NCBI RefSeq assembly: GCF_001513745.1
Contig: NZ_CP013382.1
Span: 2,480,001-2,544,000, forward strand
Direction: 5' to 3'
Source of the DNA: Burkholderia humptydooensis
GTDB taxonomy: Bacteria; Pseudomonadota; Gammaproteobacteria; Burkholderiales; Burkholderiaceae
DNA length: 64,000 bases
The translations under genes were made by a program, and so were the position numbers. The notes beneath the pieces were generated by a model. The model saw nothing but the letters and a program-made list of their open reading frames with translations. It had not been told where the DNA came from and made no database searches. Below are positions 41,659 to 51,068 of this stretch, in pieces. Every line of letters begins with the position of its first letter. Within the stretch, counting starts at the first letter, position 1.

Positions 41659-42144
41659 ATGATCACCGCCCTGCACCTCCAGCAAGCCTCCCGCCTGCGC
41701 GGCCAAGTCACCGCGCTCACCCGGCGTTTGCGTCGCGAAGCGCAGGCCGATCCCGTACAGTTCTCGCAACTGGTCGTCCTCGGCGCGATCGATCGCCTCG
41801 GCGGCGAGCCCACGCCGTCCGAGCTCGCGTCGGCCGAGCGGATGCGCTCATCGAATCTCGCCGCGCTGCTGCGCGAGCTCGAAAGCGGCGGCCTGATCCG
41901 GCGCCACGCGGATCCCGCCGACGGCCGCAAGAGCCGCGTATCGCTGAGCGCGAGTGGCAAGCAAATGCTGTACGGCAACCGCGCGAAGCGCGAGGAATGG
42001 CTCGTGCGCGCGATGCACGCATGCCTTTGCGCCGACGAACGCGAGGTGCTCGCCGCCGCCGGCCCGCTGCTCGAGCGCCTCGCGCAATTCGACGAAGCGG
42101 CCAGCGCCGCGCCGCCCGCCCCCTCACCCAGGAGCTCACGATGA
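41659..42144 (+). CDS. MarR-family transcriptional regulator
   Basis: A 161-residue winged-helix repressor. The DNA-binding region includes TPSELASAERMRSSNLAALL, followed by the wing (ADPADGRKSRVSLS). ATG 41659 lies just after a palindromic AT-rich site that it probably binds. It overlaps the isochorismatase-like gene by four bases (ATGA), so the two are made together, and the FUSC-type protein may belong to the same unit. The ligand is unknown. Confidence 0.85.
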   Translation: MITALHLQQASRLRGQVTALTRRLRREAQADPVQFSQLVVLGAIDRLGGEPTPSELASAERMRSSNLAALLRELESGGLIRRHADPADGRKSRVSLSASGKQMLYGNRAKREEWLVRAMHACLCADEREVLAAAGPLLERLAQFDEAASAAPPAPSPRSSR

Positions 42145-42713
42145 ACACTGCCTTGATCGGACTCGACTACATCGTCGACATCATGCACCCCACCGGCAAG
42201 ATCGCCCGCAGCGCAGCGCACGCCGCGCAGCGCGACGTCGTCGGCCGCTTCAACCGCGCGCTCGCGGCCGCGAAGCAGAAGGACTGGCTGCGGATCGGCG
42301 TCAAGGTCGGCTTCGAGCCGGGCTATGCGGACTTGCCCGCGCATTCGCCGATGTTCGGCCGCGCGAAGGAATTCGGCGCGCTGGACCTGAGCGGTCCCGG
42401 CACGGCGTTTCATCCGGATCTCGATGCCGACGCCGTGCAGCTCGTCGTCGTCAAGCCGCGCGTGAGCGCGTTCTACGCAACGCGCCTCGAAGCCGCGTTG
42501 CGCGCGCGCCGGATCGAACGCGTGATCGTCGCGGGCGTCAGCACGACGTGGGCCGTGCAGGCCGCCGCTCGCGACGCGCACGATCGCGACTACGAAGTGC
42601 TCGTGCTGGAAGACGCGTGCGCGGCCGCGACGGAAGACGAGCATCAGCGCTCGATCGACGCGCTGCGCGGCATCGCGCGGATCGTCACGGTCGGCGATCT
42701 CGCGGCGCTGTGA
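42141..42713 (+). CDS. Isochorismatase-like hydrolase lacking the usual cysteine
   Basis: A 190-residue protein of the isochorismatase/cysteine-hydrolase fold. Asp9 (LIGLDYIVD) and Lys105 (VVVKPRVSAF) of the usual triad are present. At the nucleophile position the motif reads GVSTTWAVQAAARDA, with Ala138 where amidohydrolases have Cys. Isochorismatases proper also lack this Cys, so a vinyl-ether-type hydrolase or a non-catalytic role are both possible. It is translationally coupled to the MarR gene. Confidence 0.75.
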   Translation: MNTALIGLDYIVDIMHPTGKIARSAAHAAQRDVVGRFNRALAAAKQKDWLRIGVKVGFEPGYADLPAHSPMFGRAKEFGALDLSGPGTAFHPDLDADAVQLVVVKPRVSAFYATRLEAALRARRIERVIVAGVSTTWAVQAAARDAHDRDYEVLVLEDACAAATEDEHQRSIDALRGIARIVTVGDLAAL

Positions 42714-42735
42714 GCGCGGCTCGCGCAAGGCCCGC

Positions 42736-43788
42736 ATGATCCGCGCGATCCGCGCCGCGCTCGCCGCCCGGATCGGCCACGCATTCGACTTGCCGACGCT
42801 CGGCCGCACGCTCGTCGTTTGCGCACCGACGATCGCGCTGTACGGCGCGACGGGCGATGCGCGCTGGCTGCTCGCATCGATCGCGACGGTGTCGATCGCG
42901 ATCGCCGTCGAGCGCGTCGGCATTGCGCCGCTCGGCGCGCTCGCGCAAGGCGCGGCGATTGTCGCCGGCTTCCTGTCGCTGTCGCACGCACTGAGCGCGT
43001 GGCCGGCATTCGTCGGCGGCTGCGCGGCGCTCGCGGCCGCGGCCGTCGCGCTGTCGCGCTTCGGCGCGCGGCTGCGCTCGCTCGGCAACTTCGTCTTCAT
43101 CCCGTCGCTGTATCTGACCTGCGAGGCCGCGGCCGCGCAGCATTGCGCGCCGCGGCTCGTCCCCTACCTGTGCGCGGCGATGCTGCCGCCCGTCGCGCTG
43201 TCTTGCGTGCAGGCGCTGCGCGGCGCGCCCGCGGCGCAGCGCCTGCACGCGCTCGCGCGCTGGCGCGACGCACGCGATCTCGGCCGGCCCGCCGCATGGA
43301 GCGATGCGGCGCAGGCAATCGTCGCGGTCGCGCTCGCGGCGGCCGTCGCCGCGCTGCTCGTCGAATGGCTGCACATCGACAACGGGCAATGGGCGATCTG
43401 GTCTGCCGCGAGCGTCGTCACCGGCGATGCAGCCACCGCGCGCCTGAAGCTGCGCGATCGCGGCCTCGGCGCACTCGTCGGCGTGCCGCTCGGTCTCGCG
43501 GCCGGCTACGCACTGCCGCACGGCGCGCTCGTCTACACGCTCGCGACGCTCGCATCGGTTCTCACGCTCGTCGCGTTCCGCCATTACGCGACCGGCTTCG
43601 GCGCGCGCTGCGCGTGCATCGCGTGCGCATCGTGGATCGCACAGCAGTCGGCGGCGATCGCCGCCGAGCGCGTCGTCAACGTACTGGCCGGCGGCCTGAT
43701 CGGCGTCGCGTTCGTGCTCGCGACGCACTGGTTCGCGACGCGCCCGCTCGCGCGATGGCGCAACGCGCGCGCGAATCGCCACGCCTGA
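42736..43788 (+). CDS. FUSC-type inner-membrane protein
   Basis: A 350-residue protein with about ten hydrophobic helices in two sets, resembling fusaric-acid-resistance / aromatic-acid exporter membrane domains. The second set contains NGQWAIWSAASVVTGDAATA, typical of FUSC. It is shorter than full AaeB-type exporters and lacks their long cytoplasmic domain. It follows the isochorismatase-like gene by 22 nt. Export of an aromatic acid is a reasonable but unproven role. Confidence 0.7.
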   Translation: MIRAIRAALAARIGHAFDLPTLGRTLVVCAPTIALYGATGDARWLLASIATVSIAIAVERVGIAPLGALAQGAAIVAGFLSLSHALSAWPAFVGGCAALAAAAVALSRFGARLRSLGNFVFIPSLYLTCEAAAAQHCAPRLVPYLCAAMLPPVALSCVQALRGAPAAQRLHALARWRDARDLGRPAAWSDAAQAIVAVALAAAVAALLVEWLHIDNGQWAIWSAASVVTGDAATARLKLRDRGLGALVGVPLGLAAGYALPHGALVYTLATLASVLTLVAFRHYATGFGARCACIACASWIAQQSAAIAAERVVNVLAGGLIGVAFVLATHWFATRPLARWRNARANRHA

Positions 43789-44437
43789 CTGACGCGGCGA
43801 GCGCCGCGTTCGCGCGCGCGGCGCGCTCGCCATGCGTCACGCGCGCCGCTCGCAATACATCGGCATCCGAATCGAGCGCGAACGAACGACGATTCGATGA
43901 CGTACACGCGTGCTCCGCCCGGAACATCGATGCACCGCCGCATTCGAAACACCAGCCAAACGAAGAACGATTGGCATTTCGCTTACGCGCCTTGCGCACG
44001 AAAAGCCCGCGCGATCGGCAAATCTTCCGCCCGATTCTTTCAGCATCCTTAAGCCAATTCCGTCTCTTTCCGACGCTACGCTCTGTTACAAAAAAGTTCC
44101 TGTCGCCACGCGCGAAGTTGCCTACATTGCAATCCACTTCGAGGCATTCGTCGCCGTGACTTCGCGGCGCGCGCGGCCGACCGTCGCGCACCGCCGCATG
44201 ACGGCAGCAACAAGAAACGAGAGAGTCGTACCGATGCGCTGGCGGAACCCAGCGATGGCGGATGGCGACAGTCGATAACGGCGAAGCGAAAGCGAGCGCG
44301 GCACCCCGCGCGCGTCGATGACCTCATTCGATCGCGCCGACCAAGGGGGCGGCCCGTGACGACGAACGCGACGTCTCGCGCGCTCGCGCCGCTTTGGTTC
44401 GGCAGTCGCCGCCGCCGCTCACCGAGGAGAGTTGTCC
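43789..44437. other. Long leader / intergenic region before the Asp-box gene
   Basis: About 650 bp with no convincing gene. The stretch 43860-44140 is lower in GC and includes GCTACGCTCTGTTACAAAAA, a plausible promoter area. If so, the Asp-box gene would have a leader of roughly 300 nt. No terminator hairpin for the upstream gene was recognised. Confidence 0.4.
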
Positions 44438-45877
44438 ATGCGACGCATTGCCTTGCCTGTCTCGTTTGTCACCGGAATCTCCGCCGCGGCGGCCCTTGCG
44501 ATGGCCGCGGCCGCGCACGGCGCGCCCGTGCTCGTCTCCGGTCCGAGTCCGTTCGCCAGTTGCACGATCGGCGGCCCCGGCACCAACTATGTGAACGCGG
44601 AAGTCGAGCCGTGGGTTGCGGTGAATCCCGCGAACCCGTCCAACGTGATCGGCGCGTGGCAGCAGGACCGCTGGTCGAACGGCGGCGCGCACGGCCTCGT
44701 CGCCGGCTATTCGTTCGACGGCGGCCTCACGTGGAAACAGACGAACCTGCCGTTCAGCGCGTGCGCGGGCGGCCTCGCATACGAACGCGCGTCCGATCCG
44801 TGGGTGTCGATCGGGCCCGACGGCACCGCGTACTCGGTGTCGATCTCGTTCAACCAGTCGAACAACAGCAACTCGGTCGCGGCATCGGTCTCGACGGACG
44901 GCGGCCAGACCTGGAGCGCGCCGACGCTGCTCATCGCCGACAACGAGCCGACCACGCAGTTCTTCAACGACAAGGAATCGGTGACGGCGAATCCGAAGAA
45001 GGCGGGCACCGCATACGCGGTGTGGGACCGGCTCGAGCAGCCGACCGGCAATCCGCACGCGAACCTGCACACGGCCGCGTATCGCGGGCCGACGTTCTTC
45101 TCGAAGACGGCCGACGGCGGCAAGACGTGGAGCGCGCCGGCCGTGATCGTCGACGTGCCGTCGCGGCAGCAGACGATCGGCAATCAGATCGTCGTCGATC
45201 CGCGCAGCGGCGCGCTATACGATTTCTTCGATCTGATCCAGCCGCCGTTCAGCGCGGCCGCGGGCAAGGTCGCGTTCATCAAGTCGACCGACGACGGCGC
45301 GACCTGGACGAAGCCGCAAATCGTGTCCGGCCTGCAGACGGTGTCCGTCACCGATCCGAATACGAACGAACCGGTTCGCACAGGCGACATCATCCCCGAG
45401 CCCGCGATCGATCCCGCGACGGGCCAACTGTACGTCGTCTGGCAGGACTCGCGCTTCAACGGCGGCCTGTACGACGAGATCGCGCTGTCGACGTCGTCCG
45501 ACGGCGGCGCGACGTGGAGCGCGCCGATCCGCGTGAACACGCCGAGCGGGCGGCCCGCGTTCAATCCGTCGGTGCGGGTGAATTCGGCGGGCGTCGTCGC
45601 GGTCACGTATTACGACTTCCGCGATCTGCAGGCCGGCAACACGACTACGCTGCCGACCAACTACTGGCGCACGCTGTCGGCCGACGGCGGCCGCACGTTC
45701 GGCACCGAGCGCCGGATCGCCGGCCCGTTCGACATGCGGACCGCGCCTGTCGCTGAAGGCTTCTTCATCGGCGATTACGCGGGGCTCGACACGCGCGGCA
45801 CGTCGTTCCTGCCGTTCTTCGTGCAGACGAACTCGGGCAACACGGCGAACCGCACCGACGTGTTCGCCGCGCCGTAA
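44438..45877 (+). CDS. Secreted Asp-box (BNR repeat) protein, sialidase-like fold
   Basis: A 479-residue protein with a Sec signal peptide (residues ~1-29, ending near AAHGAPV). At least six Asp boxes are visible: SFDGGLTW, STDGGQTW, TADGGKTW, STDDGATW, SSDGGATW and SADGGRTF. This predicts a six-bladed beta-propeller as in sialidases and related glycan-binding enzymes. The catalytic arginine triad and Tyr/Glu pair of sialidases cannot be assigned with certainty. GAGGAGA precedes ATG 44438, which fixes the start. Confidence 0.75.
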   Translation: MRRIALPVSFVTGISAAAALAMAAAAHGAPVLVSGPSPFASCTIGGPGTNYVNAEVEPWVAVNPANPSNVIGAWQQDRWSNGGAHGLVAGYSFDGGLTWKQTNLPFSACAGGLAYERASDPWVSIGPDGTAYSVSISFNQSNNSNSVAASVSTDGGQTWSAPTLLIADNEPTTQFFNDKESVTANPKKAGTAYAVWDRLEQPTGNPHANLHTAAYRGPTFFSKTADGGKTWSAPAVIVDVPSRQQTIGNQIVVDPRSGALYDFFDLIQPPFSAAAGKVAFIKSTDDGATWTKPQIVSGLQTVSVTDPNTNEPVRTGDIIPEPAIDPATGQLYVVWQDSRFNGGLYDEIALSTSSDGGATWSAPIRVNTPSGRPAFNPSVRVNSAGVVAVTYYDFRDLQAGNTTTLPTNYWRTLSADGGRTFGTERRIAGPFDMRTAPVAEGFFIGDYAGLDTRGTSFLPFFVQTNSGNTANRTDVFAAP

Positions 45878-45942
45878 GCGGGCGCGCCGCACGCACAGCG
45901 CGGCGCGACGGCCAAGAAGAAAAAACGACGGGCAACTCAAAT

Positions 45943-45977
45943 AAAAAAGCGGCCGCGCCCGATGCCGGGCCGGCCGC
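45943..45977 (-). terminator. Rho-independent terminator of the permease gene
   Basis: On the minus strand a GC-rich hairpin (GCGGCCG / CGGCCGC arms, 45949-45977, with an inner CCCG/CGGG stem) is followed by six T. It lies about 50 bp after the permease stop. Confidence 0.85.
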
Positions 45978-46024
45978 CTGTCGAATTTGCAGCGAAACGA
46001 ACGAGCGCTGCGGGACGCGATGCG

Positions 46025-47587
46025 TTACGACGCCGCCTCGGGACTCGACGGCACGCGAATGGCCGCCGCTTCGCGCGCGTCATGCGCCGCCGCGCGCTCG
46101 TGCTCGGCCACCCATGACGCGATGTCCATGTCTTCGTAGCGGACCCAGCGCGTCTTGTGAACGAGCCGATAGCCGAGCCACACGACGAGGAAGAGCGGAA
46201 TGCCGACGTAGGTCGCGAGCACGCCGACCCAGTCGATCCTGTTCGCGAGGAACGCCTGATAGTCCTGGCCGAGCGCGATCACGATGCACAGGGCGAACGC
46301 GAAGATCGGGCCGTACGGATACAGGCTCGACTGATACGGCAGTTGGCCGACCGAGAAGCCCTGGCGCACGTAGCCCTTGCGGAAACGGTAGTGGCTGAGC
46401 GCGATGCCGAGCCACGCGATGAAGCCCGTCATCCCCGACGTGTTCAGCAGCCACAGATACACCGTCTTGTCGCCGTACAGCGACGACAGGAAGCACAGCG
46501 CGCCGACGGCAGTCGTCGCATACAGCGCGTTGCGCGGCACGCCGCCCGCCGAGAGCTTCGCGAACAGTTTCGGCGCGCGGCCCTCGGTCGCGAGGTTGTA
46601 GAGCATCCGCGTCGACGCATACATCCCCGAGTTGCCCGCCGACAGCACGGCGGTCAGGATCACCGCGTTCATCACGCCGGCGGCGAACGCAAGGCCCGCG
46701 TGGCGGAACACGAGCGTGAACGGGCTCACGCCGACGTCCGTCACGTCGCTCTTCAGCAGGTTCGGATCGGTGTACGGAATCAGCACGCCGATCACGAAGA
46801 TCGCGAGCACGTAGAACAGCAGAATTCGCCAGAACACCTGACGCACCGCACGCGGAATCGTCGTGCGCGGGTTTTCCGATTCGCCGGCGGCCACGCCGAT
46901 CAGCTCGGTGCCCTGGAACGAGAAGCCGGCGATCATCGCGACGCCCATCATCGCGGGCAGGCCGCCCGCGAACGGTGCGTCGCCGATCGTGAAGTTGCTC
47001 CAGCCGTTGCTCGGGCCGCCCTTCAGGATGCCGAAGATCATCAGCAGGCCGACGCCGATGAACGCGAGCACGGTCACGACCTTGATGAGCGCGAACCAGT
47101 ATTCGGCCTCGCCGAAGCCGCGCACGGTCAGGACGTTGAGGAGGAACATCACGCCGAGGAACGCGGCGCTCCACCAGACGCCCGGCACGTCCGGAAACCA
47201 GTAATGCATGACGAGCTGCGCGGCGACGAGCTCGACCGCGATCGTCACCGCCCAGTTGTACCAGTAGTTCCAGCCGAGCGCGAAGCCGAAGCCTTCCTCG
47301 ACGTATTTCGCGCCGTACGTCGCGAACGAGCCCGACACCGGCATGAACGCGGCCATCTCGCCGAGACTCATCATCAGGCAGTAAACCATCAGGCCGATCA
47401 ACAGATAGGCGAGCATCGCGCCGCCGGGGCCCGCCTGCGAGATGGACGCGCCGGACGCGACGAACAGGCCCGTGCCGATCGAGCCGCCGATCGCGATCAT
47501 CGTCAGGTGGCGGGCTTTCAGGCTGCGGCGCAGCCGAGGAGGATTCGATTGTGCGGTTGAGCTGTCGGAATTCGGGTGTGGTGACAT
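46025..47587 (-). CDS. Amino-acid permease of the AAT family (LysP-like)
   Basis: A 520-residue APC-superfamily transporter with 12 TM helices. The family signature is at the start (MIAIGGSIGTGLFVASGAS), and ESENPRTTIPRAV is the conserved cytoplasmic loop. Sequence features such as GWNYWYNWAV and NTSGMTGFIAWLGIALSHYRFRKG suggest the LysP lysine-permease subgroup, though other cationic or aromatic amino acids are possible. It is a single-gene unit with its own terminator. Confidence 0.85.
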   Translation of the reverse strand: MSPHPNSDSSTAQSNPPRLRRSLKARHLTMIAIGGSIGTGLFVASGASISQAGPGGAMLAYLLIGLMVYCLMMSLGEMAAFMPVSGSFATYGAKYVEEGFGFALGWNYWYNWAVTIAVELVAAQLVMHYWFPDVPGVWWSAAFLGVMFLLNVLTVRGFGEAEYWFALIKVVTVLAFIGVGLLMIFGILKGGPSNGWSNFTIGDAPFAGGLPAMMGVAMIAGFSFQGTELIGVAAGESENPRTTIPRAVRQVFWRILLFYVLAIFVIGVLIPYTDPNLLKSDVTDVGVSPFTLVFRHAGLAFAAGVMNAVILTAVLSAGNSGMYASTRMLYNLATEGRAPKLFAKLSAGGVPRNALYATTAVGALCFLSSLYGDKTVYLWLLNTSGMTGFIAWLGIALSHYRFRKGYVRQGFSVGQLPYQSSLYPYGPIFAFALCIVIALGQDYQAFLANRIDWVGVLATYVGIPLFLVVWLGYRLVHKTRWVRYEDMDIASWVAEHERAAAHDAREAAAIRVPSSPEAAS

Positions 47588-48037
47588 AACGGGCTGGCAA
47601 AAGCGGCGGGCGACGGTTCGACGCCGCGCCGGGCAGGACGCCGGATTCGGCGCGTCCCCAGGACGATCCGCGGCGCGCCGCCCGGTGCCGACCGGGCGCG
47701 CCGCGCCGCACGCATTTTTTGCGCAGCGCGGATTCTACCCGATTCATCAGAGCTCGCCTGCAACATGACGTGCTGCGACGCGCAAGATCGACGCGGGAAA
47801 AACGCTTTGCCGATCAATGGGTTGCGCACCGAGCGCGGCGGCTCGGGGCTCGCCGCGCGCATCGTGGGCCGGCGCTCGTCCGATGCAGCGCGGCATCGAA
47901 AAATATGAAGAATGCGAAATCGGCCGATCTTCGCTGCGGCGCGCAATGGTTCGCAACACGAAAACGCCGCGAGACGACGCGATAAGCACGAACACGAGCG
48001 GCGGCCGAGCATGCTCCCCCGGCGCAGCGGCGCCCCG
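47588..48037. other. Intergenic region upstream of the permease, no gene seen
   Basis: About 450 bp. It contains a very GC-rich imperfect hairpin at ~47673-47705, close to an isolated T6 run at 47715, and a more AT-rich stretch near 47890-48000 that could carry the permease promoter. No riboswitch-type pattern was recognised. Confidence 0.4.
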
Positions 48038-48070
48038 AAAAAAACGGAAGGGCCGCTCGTAGCGGCCCTT
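48038..48070 (-). terminator. Rho-independent terminator of the PF10118 gene
   Basis: On the minus strand the perfect stem AAGGGCCGCT / AGCGGCCCTT with a 3-nt loop (48048-48070) is followed by CCG and seven T. It lies about 30 bp after the stop at 48103. Confidence 0.88.
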
Positions 48071-48102
48071 CTCTTCTCCCTGATTTGCCTGCTTGTCCTG
48101 CG

Positions 48103-49008
48103 TTACACCGCCCGCGGCACCGGATGCAGCGGCACCCGGCGGGGCGCGGCCTTCGCCGCCAGGCGCGCATTGCTCGCGTCGATCTCGGCGATCAGATCGT
48201 CGAGGCGCTCCAGATGCGCGCTGTTGTCGTGATCCCACGGATGGAAGCCCGGGCGGAAGTAGTCGATCCATTCGCGCGCGATCAGCGCGAAGATGCCGTT
48301 CTTCGGGCCCCACAGATACTTGACCAGCTTGCCGATGCCGAGCCCCTTGCCGATGCGGCGGCGATGCGAGATCAACAGGCGCGTGTTGAAGTCGAACAGC
48401 GTCGCCCAGAACACGACCGTGACGAGCAGCATCGCGCCCGTGCGCAGCAGGTAGCTCGCGAGGCTCGGCTTCATCACGGTGCGCCACACGTCGTATGCAA
48501 CCGCCTTGTGCTCGGTTTCCTCCATCGAGTGCCACATCCACATCTGGCGATAGCCGTCGACTTCGCTCAACGTGATGCGGTTCGCGAGCACGAGGCCCGT
48601 GAACATCGCGGTGTAGTGCTCGAGCGCCATCGTGATCGCGAGCTGCATCGAGTGCGGCAGCGCTTTCTTGAACCAGCCGAGCACCGTCCACAGGCGCTTG
48701 TCGAGCTTGTGCGCGGGCAGGCCCGCCGACTGCAGCAGATCGTTGAATTCGACGTGCTCGCGCGTATGCATCGCTTCCTGGCCGATGAAGCCGGCGATGT
48801 CGCGCTTCAGGCCAGGCTCCTCGACCCGGTCGCGATAGTTGCGCACCGAATCCATGAAGAAGCGCTCGCCCGCCGGGAACAGCAGCGACAGCGCGTTGAA
48901 CAGGTGCGTCACGCCCACGCCGGCGGCGTGCCAGTCGCAGATGCGGCCGGGCGGCAGGGCGAAGCGGATATCGCGACGAACAATTGCATTCACGGTGTTT
49001 GTCTCCAT
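48103..49008 (-). CDS. Predicted metal-dependent hydrolase (PF10118 / COG3687 type)
   Basis: A 301-residue mainly helical protein. Histidine and acid clusters recur in conserved positions (FIGQEAMHTREHVEFN; ALEHYTAMFTG; HSMEETEHKAVAYDVW), like a di-iron carboxylate helical bundle. The family is annotated as metal-dependent hydrolase but its reaction is not established. A single-gene unit with its own terminator; a strong inverted repeat lies about 90 bp upstream of the start. Confidence 0.75.
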   Translation of the reverse strand: METNTVNAIVRRDIRFALPPGRICDWHAAGVGVTHLFNALSLLFPAGERFFMDSVRNYRDRVEEPGLKRDIAGFIGQEAMHTREHVEFNDLLQSAGLPAHKLDKRLWTVLGWFKKALPHSMQLAITMALEHYTAMFTGLVLANRITLSEVDGYRQMWMWHSMEETEHKAVAYDVWRTVMKPSLASYLLRTGAMLLVTVVFWATLFDFNTRLLISHRRRIGKGLGIGKLVKYLWGPKNGIFALIAREWIDYFRPGFHPWDHDNSAHLERLDDLIAEIDASNARLAAKAAPRRVPLHPVPRAV

Positions 49009-49097
49009 TGGTCCCGTCAGGGGACATCGGTGCGACTCGATGCAACGCCCCGATGAGCCGATTTGGGAATAGGGGCGCGGTCGCCATCACATCAAAC

Positions 49098-49124
49098 CAT
49101 CAATCAACGTTACATTGATTGATG
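49098..49124. promoter_or_regulatory. Perfect 10-bp inverted repeat with 7-bp spacer, candidate operator
   Basis: CATCAATCAA-N7-TTGATTGATG, about 90 bp upstream of the PF10118 gene and ~300 bp upstream of the beta-CASP hydrolase gene. The size and symmetry suit a TetR- or similar dimeric repressor, but no such regulator gene is adjacent. Confidence 0.65.
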
Positions 49125-49348
49125 TAATCATAGGAGACGTTCAAACTCTGCGCAAGAACGACTTCGCGCAAAAAACACATTCTTCGCTGCGGAGTTTCCC
49201 CTACTCGCCCGCGCAAGCGTCCGGCGCACGCGGCGCGCGGCGACGCCCGAGCGCGGCCTTCAAACGGCGCGCCGGTGTCTTCGCCGGTTCCCCCCTTTGC
49301 CGGTTCGCCCCCTTGTTGCCTCGCGCCCGGGAAGCTCCGCCTCGCAGG

Positions 49349-49362
49349 TTGATCCACGTCAG
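49349..49362. promoter_or_regulatory. FNR-like box upstream of the beta-CASP hydrolase gene
   Basis: TTGAT-CCAC-GTCAG, one base off the TTGAY-N4-RTCAA pattern. It is placed so that a class II promoter would start transcription near 49397, 30 bp before the gene. Confidence 0.5.
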
Positions 49363-49426
49363 CAATGAGCCCGTCGCGTGTAGTGCAATGGGCTCATCGG
49401 ACATCACACGCTTTTCAGGGGGTCTC

Positions 49427-50806
49427 ATGAAACTGACGTTTCTCGGCGCGACGGAAACCGTCACGGGCTCGAAGTACCTGCTCGAGCACGCCGGAACACG
49501 CGTCCTGATCGACTGCGGGCTGTTCCAGGGCACGAAGAAGCTGCGGCTGCGCAACTGGAGCCCGCTGCCCGTGCCCGCCGGCTCGATCGCCGCCGTCGTG
49601 CTCACGCACGCGCATCTCGATCACAGCGGCTATCTGCCCGTGCTCGTGCGCGAGGGCTTCCGCGGGCCGGTCTATTGCACGCACGGCACCGCGGCGCTCA
49701 GCGAAATCATGCTGATGGACAGCGCGCGGCTCCTCGAGGAAGAAGCCGATTTCGCGAATCGCCACGGCTACTCGAAACACCATCCGGCGTTGCCGCTCTA
49801 TACGGCCGACGACGCGCAGCGCGCGCTCGAGCGCCTCGCGCCGCGCGATTTCGACGCGCCGACGGCGCTCGCGGGCGGCCTGCACTTCCGCCTGCTGCCC
49901 GCCGGCCACATTCTCGGCGCGGCGAGCGTCGTCGTCTGCTGGCGGCACACGCTGCTCGCGTTCTCCGGCGACCTTGGCCGCGCGCACGATCCGATCATGC
50001 GCGCGCCCGTGCCGCCCGTTCATGCGGACTATCTCGTCGTCGAATCGACGTACGGCGACCGGCTGCACGACGCGAGCGACCCCGAGACCGAGCTCGCCGA
50101 CGTGTTCGCGAAGACGTTCGCGCGCGGCGGCGTGGTCGTGATGCCGTGCTTCACGGTCGGGCGCGCGCAGGAGATTCTCCACTACATCGCGCAACTGAAG
50201 AAGACCGGGAGGATGCCGCACGTACCCGTCTTTCTCGACAGCCCGATGGCGACGAGCGTCACCGAGCTCTACCGGCGGCGGCTCTCCGATCACCGGCTCA
50301 CGATGTCCGACGCGGACGCGATCGGCCAAGCGGCGGTGATGGTGCGCACGGTCGAGCAATCGAAGGCGATCGCCGATCACAACGGGCCGATGGTCATCAT
50401 CGCGGGCAGCGGCATGGCGACGGGCGGCCGCGTGCTGCACCATCTCGAGCGCTACGCGCCCGACAGCCGCAACACGATCCTGCTCGTCGGCTATCAGGCG
50501 GCGGGCACGCGCGGCGCGGCGCTCGCCGCGCACGAGCCGACGCTGAAGATTCACGGCGAATACGTGCGCGTGCGCGCGCAGGTCGAGATGATCTCGTCGC
50601 TGTCCGCGCACGCGGACTACGGCGAGATCCTCGGATGGCTCGGCGCGCAATCGAGCGCCCCCGCGCGCACGTTCGTCACGCACGGCGAGCCCGCGGCGGC
50701 CGACGCGCTGCGGCGGCGGATCGAGGAAACCCTGCATTGGCGCTGCGAAGTGCCGTCGTATCTCGAATCGGTCGAGCTCGAGGATGGGCCTGCTCACACG
50801 AAATGA
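49427..50806 (+). CDS. MBL-fold beta-CASP RNA-metabolising hydrolase
   Basis: A 459-residue metallo-beta-lactamase/beta-CASP protein. The zinc motif is THAHLDHSG; later motifs are PAGHILGAAS, SGDLGR, the beta-CASP region (GSGMATGGRVLHHL) and the terminal HSAHADYGE and THGEP. Relatives are CPSF73/Ysh1-like nucleases that cleave RNA. The start MKLTFLGATETVTGS is standard for the family. Its position at the edge of the low-oxygen block, with an FNR-like box, suggests anaerobic induction. The orthologous group occurs in the lxa locus neighbourhood of Burkholderia (inference from gene content). Confidence 0.82.
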   Translation: MKLTFLGATETVTGSKYLLEHAGTRVLIDCGLFQGTKKLRLRNWSPLPVPAGSIAAVVLTHAHLDHSGYLPVLVREGFRGPVYCTHGTAALSEIMLMDSARLLEEEADFANRHGYSKHHPALPLYTADDAQRALERLAPRDFDAPTALAGGLHFRLLPAGHILGAASVVVCWRHTLLAFSGDLGRAHDPIMRAPVPPVHADYLVVESTYGDRLHDASDPETELADVFAKTFARGGVVVMPCFTVGRAQEILHYIAQLKKTGRMPHVPVFLDSPMATSVTELYRRRLSDHRLTMSDADAIGQAAVMVRTVEQSKAIADHNGPMVIIAGSGMATGGRVLHHLERYAPDSRNTILLVGYQAAGTRGAALAAHEPTLKIHGEYVRVRAQVEMISSLSAHADYGEILGWLGAQSSAPARTFVTHGEPAAADALRRRIEETLHWRCEVPSYLESVELEDGPAHTK

Positions 50807-51068
50807 TTCCGGCGAGAGGCGCGAAGCGCCGGGCATGCGCCGATGTCCGGCGGCTTCGCTGCGCCGAACGCATCGAACGCATCGCCTGAATCGGCTGGAC
50901 ATTGCGGCATGCGCCGTTTTCGTCATGTGATTTTCGTCATGTGATGCAAGCGCCGCACGACAAGGCAGCGCGACGCCGGCCGCCGCACGCGCATCGTGTC
51001 CGGCCGCAGCGCACCGCTCGACCGCCGAAGTGCGCCGAAGCCGTCCGAACGGCGTCGGCGCACTCTGG

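Noticed and set aside
47673-47720. Rightward terminator
   Set aside because: The hairpin is imperfect and the T-run is about ten bases away; no rightward gene ends nearby.
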